NCBI GenBank assembly: GCA_963942565.1
Contig: OZ012690.1
Span: 34,452,508 to 34,516,507 of the forward strand
Direction of reading: 5' to 3'
Origin: Maea johnstoni
Taxonomy: Eukaryota; Annelida; Polychaeta; Spionida; Magelonidae
Length of the DNA: 64,000 bases
In this document: in pieces, positions 19,465 through 31,159 of the stretch
Layout of the letters: each line of letters opens with the position of its first letter
Position numbering within the stretch: position 1 is the first letter of the stretch
Position numbers and translations under genes: made by a program
The notes under the pieces: generated by a model
The model's input: only the letters and a program-made list of their open reading frames with translations
Told to the model about the DNA's origin: nothing
The model's database searches: none

Positions 19465-19565
19465 GCTCCATGCGGAGTTTGAACTATGACATTGTGCAGT
19501 GGCGAAACTTAGTACATTGATTGGTGTGCAATAATCAGACCACTCGGCCATGGAGGCAGACCCTT
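19465..19565 (-). mobile_element. tRNA-derived SINE head (copy 1)
   Basis: Minus strand: CATGGCCGAGTGGTCTGATT and a B-box-like ATAGTTCAAACTCCGC. Present at the equivalent place in copy 2 (30747-30845), so it predates the duplication. Confidence 0.65.
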
Positions 19566-19849
19566 CTAGACTGGCATGGCTTTGACATTGTCTCAATGTA
19601 TTGAGTGTGAACCGAGTTTTTTCAGTATAGCAATTAGCAAAGCAAAAAATGTACACAACCTACGTGCACTTACATACACTGAACAGATGTCAACCAATAA
19701 TAATTCCTGATATCAATTAATGAGTGTAATAAACGGTGAACAAAGAAGATCTTTCAAAACCAATCTCCAGTTGTATTATGTTCACTTACACTGTAGAAAA
19801 TAGTCTTTAGTATGTGAATGTATGTACATGTTTCAGATTCTATTCCAAG

Positions 19850-22800
19850 ATGGCCGCACAGTTTGTTGGAAAATGGGAGGTGGTCGCCAGTGAAAACTTG
19901 AAAGAGTACCTCATGTGCTTGGGTAAGACAAAATGCCTAATTTTTCTCTCCATCCATTGCCTCGATGACGTAAAAATATTACTGTTTAATGACAGATAAT
20001 TGAGGCAGTATATATGTATGAATGAATGTGGTGTATGTATGTATGTATGTATGTATGTATGTATGTATGTATGTATGTATGTATGTCCACACGACTGTAG
20101 TGGTTACTACCCAATCAAACAGACAGGTTACAACTATTGAGAAACAAAGAAGTAGAATATTTTGAAGAGATAGAGTAAGTTAAAAAAGTGTAACCCAAAA
20201 GGAGACTAAAGAAAAATTAGTATGATAGTAGTCATTCATTTGCATTTAAGGGCATTAGGATAATCCAAATCCAAAAATGAACTGCTTCCAACAATCACAG
20301 ACATCATTAATGCTTCACTGAGGTCAAATGAAGTACCTACATCTATGAAATCAGCTTTGGTCACCCCTCTGCTTAAAAAAGCTACCTTAGACCCTGAGAT
20401 ACTAAAAAAACTACCACCCTGTTAGCAACCTTTCGTTTGTATCAAAGGTCTTAGAGAGGGTGGTTGCTCAGCAACTGACATGTTACATGGCAGATAACAA
20501 TCTACATGAATACCTTCAATCTGCATATAAACCCGGTCACAGCACAGAGACAGCACTTACGAAGGTACAGAATGACATTCTTACAAGCATTGACCAGCAT
20601 GGAATTGTTATACTGATCCTTCTTGACCTAAATGCAGCATATGATCCCATCGACCATGATGTGCTGTTTTCTAGAATGGAAAGCACTCTGGGTTTAACAG
20701 GGCCAGCCCATGAATGGTTCCGTTCATATCTTTGTGACTGTACTCTTCGAGTTCAGATAGATGATTCATTCTCCGCATCACAGGAAATCCTATGGTCTGT
20801 ACCACAAGGATCAGTGTTGGGCCCTCTGCTCTTCCTGATTTACCTCCTACCCTTAGGAATACTGATAAGAAAGCATGGTCTAGAACTCCATGCTTATGCG
20901 GATGATACACAACTCTACATCTCTATCAAACCTATCAATCAGCGTGTAGTGGACGAAGGTGTAGCTAAGTTGGAAAACTGCCTCACCGACATCTATACAT
21001 GGATGTCTCAAAATAAACTGATATTGAATGCAGACAAGGCAGAGGTGCTGTTCATGGGTACCCCACAGATGAGGGCGAAAATCTCCATTCCTAGTATTAC
21101 CGTAAATGGTGTAATAGTACCAGTTCTTAAGGAACCGGTCGGTAATCTGGGTGCTGTTTTTGATCCGAACATGAATATGTCTGCACATGTATCAAAAGTT
21201 ATCAAGTCTGCAAATTACCACCTTAGGAATATTGGAAAAATAAGAAAATTTCTCAATACTGATACAACCAAGAGTGCCATCATCGCATTGGTGACATCAC
21301 GCCTTGACTATTGTAATGGACTTCTCTGTGGAATCACTGATGAGCTGCTATGCAGGCTGCAGAAAGTCCAAAACAATGCTGCTAGAGTGGTTAGTGGCTC
21401 CAAAATGTATGATCACATTACACCAGTTCTAAAAGATCTTCACTGGCTGCCCATCAGGAAAAGGATTGAGTTCAAGATTCTGCTTTTGACTTTCAAATGC
21501 ATGCAAGGATGTGCCCCTCTATACTTGAGGAAACTGTTAGTCAAACAAGCCAATACAAGGACTCTAAGATCAAACACTAAGAACTTATTACAGATACCAC
21601 TCACTAATCTGAAAAGGTTTGGTGACAGAGCATTTTGTGCCTATGCACCACACCTTTGGAATGAGCTCCCTGACAACATCAAGTCTGCTGATAATGTGCA
21701 AAACTTCAAGAAACAGCTGGAAACATTGCTATTTCGAAAGGAGTTTAATTGACTATATGGACCATGACAACTGTCCAATGACTCTAAAGCGCTTTTGAAC
21801 ATTATAGGTGGAAATGGCGCTATATCAAATATCAATTATTATTATTATTATTATTATCATTAGAATAACTTGGGCTAAAAGTGCAGTGCTGTATGGTATC
21901 TGTAAATTGACCCACTCGGAAATCCATTTCCAATACCTGTTGAAGAGGAAATTGCAATTGGTAGTAAAACCCAGGGCATCCATGTTGTGTCACATGACCC
22001 CATTTCGTGTCCTCAACTGAGCACCACGGAAGAATGGCACTACTACACCCAATGCACATTTCTCCTGCTCATCTACGTAAATTCATGAATCATGTGCTGT
22101 TTCCAGCAGATGGATGAAATAATAGCATTTACAGGAATCTAACTGACAAAAGATAATTTTATATAATTCCTAGTCTGTACATATATCCAGAAATAGGGAT
22201 TTTATTGTACTGGTGAGTTCGATTTGTTTAAACAGTAAAAGGGCATTCCGATATAAATGATTAAACCTACACAGACAACCATTTAGTTAAATTGCATTTA
22301 TGTGTTTGTATTCAAACATTTCTCTATCAATCAGAGTATTTGGTACTGGTGTAATAACTACCATATTTTCGCGCGTATAAGACACACTTTTTACACAAAT
22401 TTTTACACTCAATACGGGGGTGCGTCTTATACACAAAGCTAGAAATCTGTGGTGTTTTACATCGAGTGCCAAGGCCACGCAGAGATAACAAATCGATGAC
22501 CAGCCATTACCGCAACCCGCATCAGAATTGAGGCTCGGGTATGATTTCATTTCAATTACGTTCCTAACATGTTTAGCACATCTCTAACTGTTCAACTGTT
22601 GTTTGTTATATCGGACCTGTCCAGCCGGTTCTATCTTAAGCACAATAATTACAATACACTGCATGGATGTCCAAGTCCCTATTACAATCAACGTAATGTT
22701 TGTCCGAATCCAATGCCAGTTAGTAAGATGACCCCCATTTCTTTCATTTGTATTTAGAAAATAGCTTGAGACATGGGCGGAAAGGGGGGTGCGTACTATA

Positions 22801-25800
22801 CACAAAGCTAAGGTCTATACATCTTTTTAAAGGCCTGAACAAGGGCTGCGTCTTATATACGGGTGCGTCTTATACGCGCGAAAATACGGTAATTAGAGTA
22901 ATTGCAGAGGGTATTTCCTCTAAGAGATTAGCGCAACTGGATTTTATAGCAATTAGGACATAACGGTTTCTACCCATCAACAAAAATCGACAGTCTGTTT
23001 CTCTAAGTAGCATCTGGTCCATTGAAATCAATACGACTGGCCACAATTGTATCATAATGCAGAATGTTTGGTTCCTTCGAACTGTTTTACTCAGTCTTAC
23101 CAAATAATTGATTTGGATTCAATAAACTTTTCTAGCTGCATTTCATTTCCATTGAGATAAGAAACTACTATGGTGACTTCTGCCACTGCTACCTCTTGAC
23201 CAACGGGAGGAAGGTGCTCATGTGATGCAGCAAGCCTGCTCAAAATGGATGCCTCAATAGGCACCATCAGGCCTGGTTTATACTCCCTTTCATACGACAA
23301 AACTGAGAAGAACAGGTTTCTGGTATGACTTGTTTGAAAGATGATAAGTATAAGCTTCTCTTTATCCCGTCCATACTAATCCTGGATCTGATGGAGCCAG
23401 CGAGGATGGTGTTTTGCAGTCAGATGGATGATTATTTGGGTTCTCCAGATACGAGGGGCCAAAATATTCATGGTAGTGTTGTTTTTGACCTCTTGAACAC
23501 TGCATCCAATTTTGGTGTATTGGATGACGTGGTTTCTATGGTGAGGCAGGGGCATTATTGGCCGAAAGATGTGTGGAAAATATGGAAGCGTGCTTGGGAG
23601 ATGAATGAATGTTTCTGGCGTGTGAGAATTAGATGTCATCACAGTCTAGATCTGCTTGCAGGGGTCTGTGGGGGGTCTAGGTATATGTCCTGGTGGCTGG
23701 TCTCAGATAGTGATCAGAGTGTAATGAGGGATTGTGAGACAATTGTTAGTTTAGTGATGCACTCTAGTGTACTCAGAAATGATGATGTGCGCTTGAAGGG
23801 GGCACCCCTAGGTGCTAGGCTATGTGACAAGTGTGATCTAGCAGCGCTAGATGACGCTAGGCATCTAGTCATGCAGTGTCCTGATTTACAACGCCAAAGA
23901 GGTGATATGATGGGAGAGATAGCAGGTCTGGAGGGGGGGTTTTGGCCCTGCAATACTCAATTCTGGTGAAGATTTGTTGTATGTACTCTTGGGAAAAAGT
24001 GTAGATGGCTTTACCTGGGAGCAAATGGTTTCTGTATGGAAAATCTCATCTAAGCACATTGCAAGTATGTATAAAGCCAAGATAAAGAGTGGTATAGATT
24101 AGCCTAGGAGTATGACTGTTGTTACTGGCCTGACCATCTAGTTAAAAGACCTGGCGCGCTTAAAGGATTCTTGAGGTAGAGGACTGATGGGGATGGACTA
24201 GACTTTGAACACAGTTAGATATATCAGTCACTTCCCTGGATAACTGGTTAAACTATGCTCATTTTTTGATGTACCTATATGGGTCCACCTTAAGGTGACA
24301 CCGGTGAGAGTATCTCTTTTGGCCCACCTTCAGTTGGCCATGCTTTGAGAGGCCTCAACTATGTACCCCTTTTCCTAACTGCTTGATGTATTTATATGGG
24401 TCCACCTTAGGGTGACACCAGTGAGAGTATCTCTATGGGCCATCTTAAGTCGGCCATGCTCCGAGTGGCCTTGATTATTTAGCCCATGTTTTAACTGTTA
24501 GCTGTTACAATATTTCTGATCATGTTTTGTTCAATGATCTAACTTTATGGGCCCACCTTAAGTGGAGTCATGCTGAGAGGCCTTAATACTGTATTCTTTT
24601 TGATGTTAATTCCCTCATGTTCCTAGTGAGGAGGGAGTATAATGTATTAATTTTTGTTCTATAAGTTACACGTTTTGTTCATATGTTTATTATTATTATT
24701 TCGATGTATCGTATCTTTTACGCTTATGCGTAGTCAATAATATACATACATAAGCTCATTTTGAACCTACATCATTTTGATGGTGCATTTGCCCCTTAGT
24801 TATAAGATAGAGCTCATATACTAGATAGTATTGTTATATATTATCATCCACGTGCATGCTAGGTTTACATTGCAGATAGGTGCTAAGTGCTATGCCAAGG
24901 ATTTCAATGAAATAAAAACTATTTCTCATTGCAGAGACACCGGAAGACAAATTAGCTCAAGCATGCGCAGTGCTAGCTGTTGGTGCAAATCCTCCTCAGA
25001 CAGAGGAGATCAGCTTGGAGGGAAATAAGCTGACCCTCAGCGCCACCACAGGTGGAAAGGCCACAACGTCATCCTACACACTCGGCGCCGACCCAGTGGA
25101 CGACGTCAACTCTGTGGATGGCAGCTCTTGCAAGGTAACCTATGCATATTGTGTTTGGGTATCGTTTTGACACACGATCCCTCGAGATGCATACACCACG
25201 ATTACCACATAATCAATGCATGAATTGTTATAAAGACTGTTCGTATTCATTTCAAGTTTTTACCTGTAAACTAATCCATATTCTTTAGCATTCAGGCCCT
25301 TCGTACTTATTTCGTATATCATTGTTTATATTTTTGTTCGTTTTTTTGTGTGTCTGCCTATTTATTAGGTAAAAGCAATAGAATGCAACGTAATGAAATC
25401 TATTTCGTTTATGAAATAATACAGTCAATAAAGATTCATTCATTAATTTAGCACTCAGGATAAGGGAAAAACGCCAGACTACACACCATGGGAATACACT
25501 TTTTATACGATAGCTTTCCATTAACAATGTAACTTGTAGTGTGGTTCTCTTGGTTGTAGACTAACATGTACATGGATGGCAATACGTTGCTCGTGATGAA
25601 GGAGGGCGCCACATGGTCAACAATGTACCAAGTCAGCATTGTGAACGGCCAATTGGTTGTTGTAAGTATTGCAAATTGCATTTGAGGGATTTTCTTTGTT
25701 ACTTAATCTTAACGTCGCTTCATACAATTCTAAGCCTATAGTTACAAAAACAGCAATTACGAAGAAATTCACTCCTCTCTTTTCGGTAAGAAGACAAGGA

Positions 25801-26465
25801 GTTTTCTAGATTCAGAGGCACAGTAAACAGACCCTCACAACGCCGCACATCTTTACTGGGGGTTCAAACTGGAGCCACATGCTTTAGAGGAAGGTGATGT
25901 TATTGTTAGGCCAACCATTTATATTGGTGCTGTCCCTAACGCTACTGCTACTTCTACTACTACTAGTACTACTACTACTACTACTACTATTACTACCTTT
26001 TTGTCCAAATTAAATGACTAGAACATACATAAGGCGTGTACATATATTTCTTTTCTTCTTCTTCTTCTTCTTCTACTACTAATACTACTACTACTAATAC
26101 TACTACAATGTCATATAATGACATGTTATAACACGTTATTTTTGCGAATGGGAATCTGCCAATTATAAATGAATGAAATATAGATACTGAAACCAAGATG
26201 TGTTCACAAAAATTACCATTAATGCACTGACCCACTACCCTGAAACACCCTACATACGCGTAGTAAGCACACACGTATACAAAAAAGTACAAAAACATAC
26301 CCCCATATCGGGTGTTCAGCATAATTGCGTTATGGAGTAAGAGAGGATAAGGATATAGATGTGTTAAACCTAAGTCTCTTTCTTCCTTTTTTTCTTTTTT
26401 AGAAAATGACACCCAACCCTGCAACACCCGGCGTGGTCTGCACAAGAGTATACAAGAAAGTGTAA
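19850..26465 (+). CDS. Fatty acid-binding protein gene 1 (four exons)
   Basis: Cytosolic intracellular lipid-binding protein: a small beta-barrel that carries fatty acids or similar ligands. Exons 19850-19922, 24935-25134, 25560-25661 and 26403-26465 (73, 200, 102 and 63 bases) give 145 aa. Exon 1 (73 nt, phase 1) and exon 3 (102 nt) have the lengths typical of vertebrate FABP genes; exon 2 is about 10 codons longer. The N-terminus [20 protein letters not shown] is the family signature, and C-terminal VCTRVYKKV supplies the Arg-X-Tyr (140 and 142) that binds the ligand carboxylate. The start is the only ATG next to the signature; a conserved TTTCAG 14 bases upstream may be the acceptor of a 5' UTR intron (inference). 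Intron 1 carries three transposon insertions missing from gene 2. Poly(A) signal AATAAA at 26537. Ligand not predictable. Confidence 0.95.
20035..20092. repeat. (GTAT)n microsatellite in FABP1 intron 1
   Basis: About 14 ATGT units. A shorter run sits at the matching place in copy 2 (31350-31380). Confidence 0.95.
20264..21857 (+). mobile_element. 5'-truncated CR1/L2-type LINE in FABP1 intron 1
   Basis: Flanked by an 11-bp duplication, CATTAG(G/A)ATAA, at 20253 and 21858; the site is unoccupied in copy 2 near 31550. It encodes the reverse transcriptase from before the thumb to the C-terminus. An upstream piece ([16 protein letters not shown]) shifts frame in a seven-A run near 20404. The main 430-codon frame (20460-21752) then has [27 protein letters not shown] and catalytic YADDTQLY, ending at LLFRKEFN. 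The 3' UTR has GCGCTTTTGAACATT and an (ATT)n tail as at 2966-3442. No endonuclease region; not autonomous. Confidence 0.93.
22361..22889. mobile_element. Non-autonomous TIR element, TA target duplication
   Basis: Left end CCATATTTTCGCGCGTATAA; right end, reverse-complemented, CCGTATTTTCGCGCGTATAA. The inverted match extends through GAC(A/G)CAC. TA flanks both ends (22359 and 22890), and copy 2 has a single TA at the empty site (AATAACTAATT near 32033). Subterminal TGCGTCTTATACACAAAGCT recurs. 529 bases, no transposase. The TA duplication suggests the Tc1/mariner/pogo group (inference). Confidence 0.9.
23355..24750 (+). mobile_element. 5'-truncated LINE of another clade, in FABP1 intron 1
   Basis: Present in copy 1 only; copy 2 reads straight through (GATAAGTATAAGATCATTTT near 32418). 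ATAAG flanks both sides. It encodes the C-terminal part of a reverse transcriptase ORF with a zinc-knuckle pattern [19 protein letters not shown]. The frame shifts at a G run near 23932-23939, and the next frame continues [14 protein letters not shown] to KIKSGID. A long 3' UTR ends in GCGTAGTCAATAATATACAT and CATA repeats. Clade not assigned. Confidence 0.85.
25800..25915 (-). mobile_element. Second tRNA-like SINE family, fragment (FABP1 intron 3)
   Basis: Minus strand has CAGTTTGAACCCCCAGTAAA (B-box-like) after CATGTGGCTC. Similar blocks occur at 33490-33615 (same intron of copy 2) and 36715-36800, where GGTTCAAACAGGAGTCACAT is shared. Full length and head are not resolved. Confidence 0.5.
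25945..26105. repeat. (ACT)n and (CTT)n microsatellites in FABP1 intron 3
   Basis: Interrupted trinucleotide runs. The matching intron of copy 2 has a longer pure (CTA)n run at 33640-33717. Confidence 0.9.
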
Positions 26466-26536
26466 AGAAATGTACAAGGACGTATATGATCATATATTGA
26501 ATGACCAGTGTCGATTTATTTCCATTAATGAATAAC

Positions 26537-26542
26537 AATAAA
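26537..26542 (+). promoter_or_regulatory. Poly(A) signal, FABP gene 1
   Basis: AATAAA 72 bases after the stop codon. The same signal sits in a conserved context (TTTATTTCCATT upstream, CGGAATGAACATTTAC-like downstream) in copy 2 at 34575. Confidence 0.7.
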
Positions 26543-26599
26543 CATGGAATGAACATTTACAAAAAATTCGTTTGTATTGATATTTTCACCCATTTACAG

Positions 26600-26866
<267 letters not shown>

Positions 26867-28799
26867 ATGCATACCTTACATCTACAAATAGATGGAATTA
26901 CTGCAAACTAGATGGTCCGGGAATAGTTCAAAATCGTTTAGCGCCATGTTGCGCCACAAGGATCGTTAGACACAATCTTATTTAACATTGACTAAAAGTC
27001 CCCCAATCAATAATAAGGAAACTTTCCAAGTCCGTCTTTAAGACACGTGGAAGCAAACCACGGCAACCTACGGGGGCCAAAATGTATCATGTATTATCTC
27101 GACCAGAGGTCTCAATGACTCGATATTGATATATAGATGTAAATAACAAAAAAAAATCATCAAGGTCAACTAGTGTGACCAAGTGCCCTAACGTATTTTG
27201 CACTTACCGATCTCTGTGACTCACATCGGTGGTAAGTGAGGATTTTTAAAATCTTATTTAGGCTCCATTCAAATATTATAATCGTTTCTTTCGGTGTTAA
27301 AAATGAGAATAAAGTCCATTTTTCCACTTTCATATTCTATTACTTTTGAACAAAGTCAAAATTGGAAAAACTGTGATATGCTTCCTTCCCAAATATTCTT
27401 TAGCTATAGCTGTGTCAAATCCCAAGCAACTACGTTAACATTTAGTGCCTATTATGTATGATTGAAACGACCATGTTTTGGTGAAATTCGATATGAAGAA
27501 AAAGGTCAAAACATTTCCTGCTTGTGTACAAGCCCATGGGAGCTTCTCTAATAGATGGTCTCTAAACCCGCTCGTTGACGGCCTAGACTTTCACAATTGG
27601 TTTCATCATGAGGAAAGGATGTAGGCTTTAACATGTGTAAATATCTCAAAATAACCCTATATTCACAGATTACCGCCATAAGCCACCTTAAGACTCAAAC
27701 TTTTTTATGCAAATCGATTTAAAATGTCGATATCCCCCCTCCCACAAAGGTATCCATATGCTGTCGCGTTTCTCCTATCAGATCTGTTCATATTTTGATG
27801 ATGGTGTTGTGTTAGCGCACACTCCTGTGCTGTATTTATATTGGCATATCCAGAAAGGAATTCTGACTTGAGCAGATTTTAGCTGACATTATTTATGACT
27901 ATATAGGTGATTAAATAAGATTTTTTTTATTTTCATAAAACATTTTCCATCAAAGTTTTGCTTTCTTTATGTGCTGGCCTGGAAGCCTCGTTCCAATTTA
28001 GAAGAGTATTTAATAACCACTTCTCCTTTCACTCTGATGGATGGTTTTGAAAGTTAGAGAGGAATCTGGAAGATCGGTGAAAAAGCCGACCGACCCCAGG
28101 TCTACAATATTCTCTCATGCCATAGGTGGAGTAATACCCACACTATTTTAATGGTGAGCTCCAGCAAGCAGCAAGGGCGCTATACATTCAACTTCTCAAC
28201 CATTTGGGGAAGTCCCTTTGCTTCCTGTCTAATACCAAGTTGACCCGGAAGTACATACCCCTCTACTAGCATGTAATTGGTGGTCGGTGTAGTACGTTTC
28301 ACCACTGATTACTCATAATCATATCTCACAAGCACTATGAACTTTGGACGTCTAGCCTCACTTTTTAAACCAATAACTCACAGCCGCTCTCTCATTCCGT
28401 CGACAGGCAGGAGGTAAGGTAAGATCATGTAACACCCACGTACTCCACTTGTTGGCAGAAAGGTAGGATCATACACGCTCCTGTACTATAACTAACAATT
28501 CTACTCAATTTTAGGAAGGTATGATATAGAAAGCACACTAACCCTTTTGCTAGGTTGAAGGAGGGTAAGATTTTGCATGCAATATGCATACTATTTGCAA
28601 TTGTTGGAAGATATGACATGCAACTATACTATACTTATTGTTCTTCGAGCTTGTATGAATGTAAGATCGTGAAAGTACGGGTAGTTTATGTTAACTGTTC
28701 TGCTATGTACCAGGTGGATACTATCATCTACTACACTAGGAAGATAAGAACACTTACGATAACTAACTGTTCTACTAGGAATAAATCATTGACTATAAC

Positions 28800-29341
28800 T
28801 GTTGTTAGAGATAAATGATATACGCGCAGAGAGTGGAGTACTGTGATAGTGCTTTAATAGACTATAAGCATTTAGAGTAAATACAGATAACATCAGATGC
28901 ACATACAAGCACACTGATATAATAGCTACGATACATTTGGTCTACCGTCAACACATTATATGTTACTAGACATAATAAGATATGCACGCATGGAACGCAC
29001 TAGAACACTAAGAGCAATACACTGGAATAGTGTCACACTGGAGTATACTTCAGATGCTAATATCTCTTTATATACTACTACTACACCTGTGGGTGGAAGA
29101 TCACTAATATTTCTAAGGAGGATATGATTCTTATGCTTAATCACATATTCCTAGATTTCCTATCCTTTACAGAAGTGCTTAACATCCACTACAGGTATTC
29201 TGATTAGATTTATTACTTGGGACTAAGGGTCAGATAAGTTACTGATTAAACTTACAGCTGAAGCATACGCTTACTAGTATTTAGATATACATTGATAATG
29301 CTCTCAGTTAAACATCAACATCGGAATCACATTTTGCTACA
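28800..29341. mobile_element. Solo-LTR-like fossil inside the 36-bp minisatellite
   Basis: A 542-base block interrupts the minisatellite of copy 2 and is absent from copy 1. It starts TGTTGTTAGAGATAAATG, ends CATTTTGCTACA (5'-TG...CA-3'), and is flanked by TAAC at 28796 and 29342. An internal CTTTATATACTACTAC could be its TATA region. No internal coding region remains. Insertion after the duplication is likely. LTR-retrotransposon superfamily not assigned; the flank also occurs in the minisatellite unit, which weakens the duplication evidence. Confidence 0.55.
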
Positions 29342-29344
29342 TAA

Positions 29345-29978
29345 CTACATGTAGCTGTTCTACTAGGAATACTAGTAGATCATTGATGACAATTAGCTGT
29401 TCTACTAGGAATAGATCATTGTTGATAACTACCTGTTCTACTAGGAATAGATCATTGTCGATAACTACCTGTTCTACTAGGAATAGATCATTGTTGATAA
29501 CTACCTGTTCTACTAGGAATAGATCATTAACAATAACTAGCTGTTATACTAGGAATAGATCATTGTTGATAACTACCTGTTCTACTAGGAATAGATCATT
29601 AACAATAACTAGCAGTTATACTAGGATTAGATCATTGTTGATAACTACCTGTTCTACTAGGAATAGATCATTGTCGATAACTACCTGTTCTACTAGGAAC
29701 AGATCATTAACAATAACTAGCTGTTCTACTAGGAATAGATCATCGACGATAACTACCTGTTCTACTAGGATAAGATCATTGACAATAACTACCTGTTCTA
29801 CTAGGAATAGATCATTGACGATAACTACCTGTTCTACTAGGATAAGATCATTGACGATAACTACCTGTTGTACTAGGATAAGATCATTGACTACAACTAG
29901 CTGTTCTACTAGGATAAGATCATTGACGATATCTACCTGTTCTACTAGGATAAGATCATTGACTTTAACTAACTGTTC
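29345..29978. repeat. 36-bp minisatellite, copy 2
   Basis: Same unit family as 17540-18165 (ACTAGCTGTTCTACTAGGA), about 17 units, with its own variants (ACTACCTG, GATTAG/GATAAG) and without the 108-bp block structure of copy 1. A 201-codon open frame is an artefact of the 36-base period. Confidence 0.95.
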
Positions 29979-30746
29979 TGTAAGCTAAGATTTTATATGA
30001 TATCTAACCCACATACATATACTAGGTATTAGGAAAATAAGATCATCTATGCACATATACGATAACTGAATGTTCTTATAGATTGTAGGACGCAAAGATC
30101 ATATTTGCACTTACTAGTATATGATAATTAACAGCTTTGATAGGTTTTAGGAAGATACTATTATCTATGCGCTTATACATAGATACTATTATCTTCTCGG
30201 TCTTCATCTCTCACTGTCTCTCAACGTATACTTTTGGCAAAAAACTTTATTAAGTGGATGTAAGCCCTGAGAAAAGGATCCAGGTCCTGTGCCATCCTGT
30301 ACATTTATCTGAATACTTACCTCCTGCCAGGGAGTGCAGGCAGGTAATCAAGGAAATACGACAGGTTATTGTGCTGAGTCCCAATGAATAAATGCTGATT
30401 CTCTGAAACTAACCAACACTTATTTAATGGGGAAATTGTAAAGAAACTAGAAAAATTCACTGAAATATGGCATATGGGTACTAGTACTCATCTGAGAGTA
30501 CTCAGTGAGAGCTTTCCAATGAATACCAACTTGACAGGGCTTAAATGGTTTTAAAAGTCTTTTATTCCTTGAGCTTTGGGCGGAAGTAGCCTTAGCATTG
30601 GAAGAGTTAAGTGGACAGGATATAGTCTTGGTACATTGATGACTATATGTTGACAGTAAGGACAAGGGATCTGTCTTAATATTCGCGTACTTGCGTGCAC
30701 AAAATGTTTATATGTAACTACGCTCGCATCGTAGGAATTACTATAT

Positions 30747-30845
30747 GAAGCTCCATGCGGAGTTTGAACTATGATATTGTGCAGTGGCGAAACTTAGTAC
30801 ATTGATTTGTATGCCCTAATCAGACCACATGGCCATGGAGACAGA
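30747..30845 (-). mobile_element. tRNA-derived SINE head (copy 2)
   Basis: Counterpart of 19465-19565; minus strand CATGGCCATGTGGTCTGATT. Confidence 0.6.
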
Positions 30846-31159
30846 CCCTTCTAGACTGGCATTGGTTTGACATTGTCTCAATGTATTGAGTGTGAACCGA
30901 GATTTTATTAGTATAGCAAAGCAAAAATGTACGCAACTTACATGCACGTACACACACTGAACATATGTCAACCAATAATGATTCTTGATATTATCTAATG
31001 ATTTTTTAATATATTGACGTGTTAAACAATTGTATAATGTAATAGACGGTGACCAAAGATGATCTTTCAAAACCAATCTCCATTTGTATTAATGTTTACT
31101 TACACTGTACTAAATAGTCTTTAGTATGTATGTATACATGTTTCAGATTCTATTCCAAG

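Noticed and set aside
20671-21205. Minus-strand frames of 65-102 codons
   Set aside because: They are shadows of the LINE reverse transcriptase on the plus strand.
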